Below, piece by piece: positions 5,783 to 6,221 of a DNA stretch of 6,221 bases. The position numbers and the translations under genes were made by a program. The DNA is taken from NCBI GenBank assembly GCA_002684875.1, contig NYVY01000091.1:1-6221 (forward strand). Reading direction: 5' to 3'. The notes beneath the pieces were generated by a model, which did no database searches, was not told the DNA's origin, and saw nothing but the letters and a program-made list of their open reading frames with translations. This DNA comes from Pseudomonadota bacterium (GTDB taxonomy: Bacteria; Pseudomonadota; Gammaproteobacteria; Burkholderiales; Burkholderiaceae_A). Every line of letters begins with the position of its first letter. The stretch's first letter is position 1.

Positions 5783-6221
5783 TCAAAATTGCTCGTCTTC
5801 AGTAGACCCTTTAAAGGCACCTGTTGACGCCTCTCTTTCGATTGTGGTCGTCACAGCGTCGAAATAACTAACACCTACTTCCCTCTGATGTTTTACAGCA
5901 GTAAAGCCTTTTTCCGCAGCGGCAAATTCAGCCTCTTGAAGCTCAACATAGGCACTCATTTGATTACGCGCATAACCGTGTGCAAGATTGAACATTCCGT
6001 AGTTCAATGAGTGAAATCCAGCTAAAGTAATGAATTGGAATTTATACCCCATAGCACCCAGTTCTCTTTGAAACTTTGCAATTGTCGTATCATCCAAATG
6101 CTTTTTCCAGTTAAAAGATGGGGAGCAATTGTAGGATAATAATTTACCAGGAAACTTATCGTGTATTGCTTCAGCAAAATTCTTCGCAAACTCTAAATCT
6201 GGTTTTCCAGTTTCGCACCAT
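5783..6221 (-). CDS. aceA: Isocitrate lyase, C-terminal portion (5' end outside window)
   Basis: Glyoxylate-shunt enzyme that cleaves isocitrate to glyoxylate and succinate, allowing growth on acetate and fatty acids; cytoplasmic homotetramer. The last 145 residues are visible, reading in from the right edge without a start. They align by eye, without gaps of note, to the end of E. coli AceA (434 aa): [10 protein letters not shown] at the edge, then CSPSFNW (substrate-binding), [17 protein letters not shown], an EFAAAEKGF stretch, HQREVG, and the typical close STEDEQF. The catalytic KKCGH loop lies upstream, outside the window. The TTG at 6097 is an internal Leu, not a start, as the conserved sequence continues upstream of it. 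Base composition in the 3' part (5821-6000, about 46% GC by count) is higher than in the neighbours. A malate synthase partner is not seen. Confidence 0.97.
   Translation of the reverse strand, partial: WCETGKPDLEFAKNFAEAIHDKFPGKLLSYNCSPSFNWKKHLDDTTIAKFQRELGAMGYKFQFITLAGFHSLNYGMFNLAHGYARNQMSAYVELQEAEFAAAEKGFTAVKHQREVGVSYFDAVTTTIEREASTGAFKGSTEDEQF

Noticed and set aside
5748..5864. Plus-strand frame antisense to the aceA end, preceded by GAGGAG
   Set aside because: The purine run touches the ATG with no spacing, the product resembles nothing known, and the opposite strand is clearly isocitrate lyase.
6095..6097. TTG at 6097 as the start of a short separate gene
   Set aside because: Conserved isocitrate lyase residues continue upstream of it to the window edge, so it is an internal Leu codon.

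Overview
The window looks like a compact, AT-rich genome segment from a betaproteobacterium. Three things point that way. The gene order metG - DUF3460 - scpA is a block I associate with Betaproteobacteria. The ScpA N-terminus (LYGEPL and FIPPDAL ahead of FQGPLDLLL) is of the betaproteobacterial type. The isocitrate lyase tail is also of the proteobacterial kind. Low GC, Lys codons that are almost all AAA, and near-zero gene spacing suggest a streamlined, possibly aquatic or otherwise reduced lineage. The exact taxon cannot be read from the sequence.

Layout: bases 1-3395 hold a plus-strand run of four genes: the 3' part of metG (methionyl-tRNA synthetase), a 69-residue DUF3460 protein, scpA (condensin kleisin) and murB (cell-wall precursor synthesis). 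Gaps are 6, 6 and -22 bases, so they are probably co-transcribed. murB runs 26 bases into the end of yaaA on the opposite strand. yaaA (peroxide-stress protein) and an AlkA-like DNA glycosylase are divergent with no base between their start codons. The glycosylase then converges, with a 3-base gap, on a ZIP-family metal transporter on the minus strand. A roughly 190-base spacer, the only real intergenic region, separates the transporter from the C-terminal third of isocitrate lyase (aceA), which runs off the right edge.

Functionally this is mostly housekeeping: translation, chromosome condensation and peptidoglycan synthesis on the left, DNA/oxidative-damage protection in the middle, then metal uptake and the glyoxylate shunt on the right. 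I found no mobile element, CRISPR array, tRNA/rRNA or clear new system. The points most worth a second look are the butted start codons of the two DNA-protection genes, the uncharacterised DUF3460 protein between metG and scpA, the unusual metal-site residues of the ZIP transporter, and a metG that ends without the C-terminal tRNA-binding domain.
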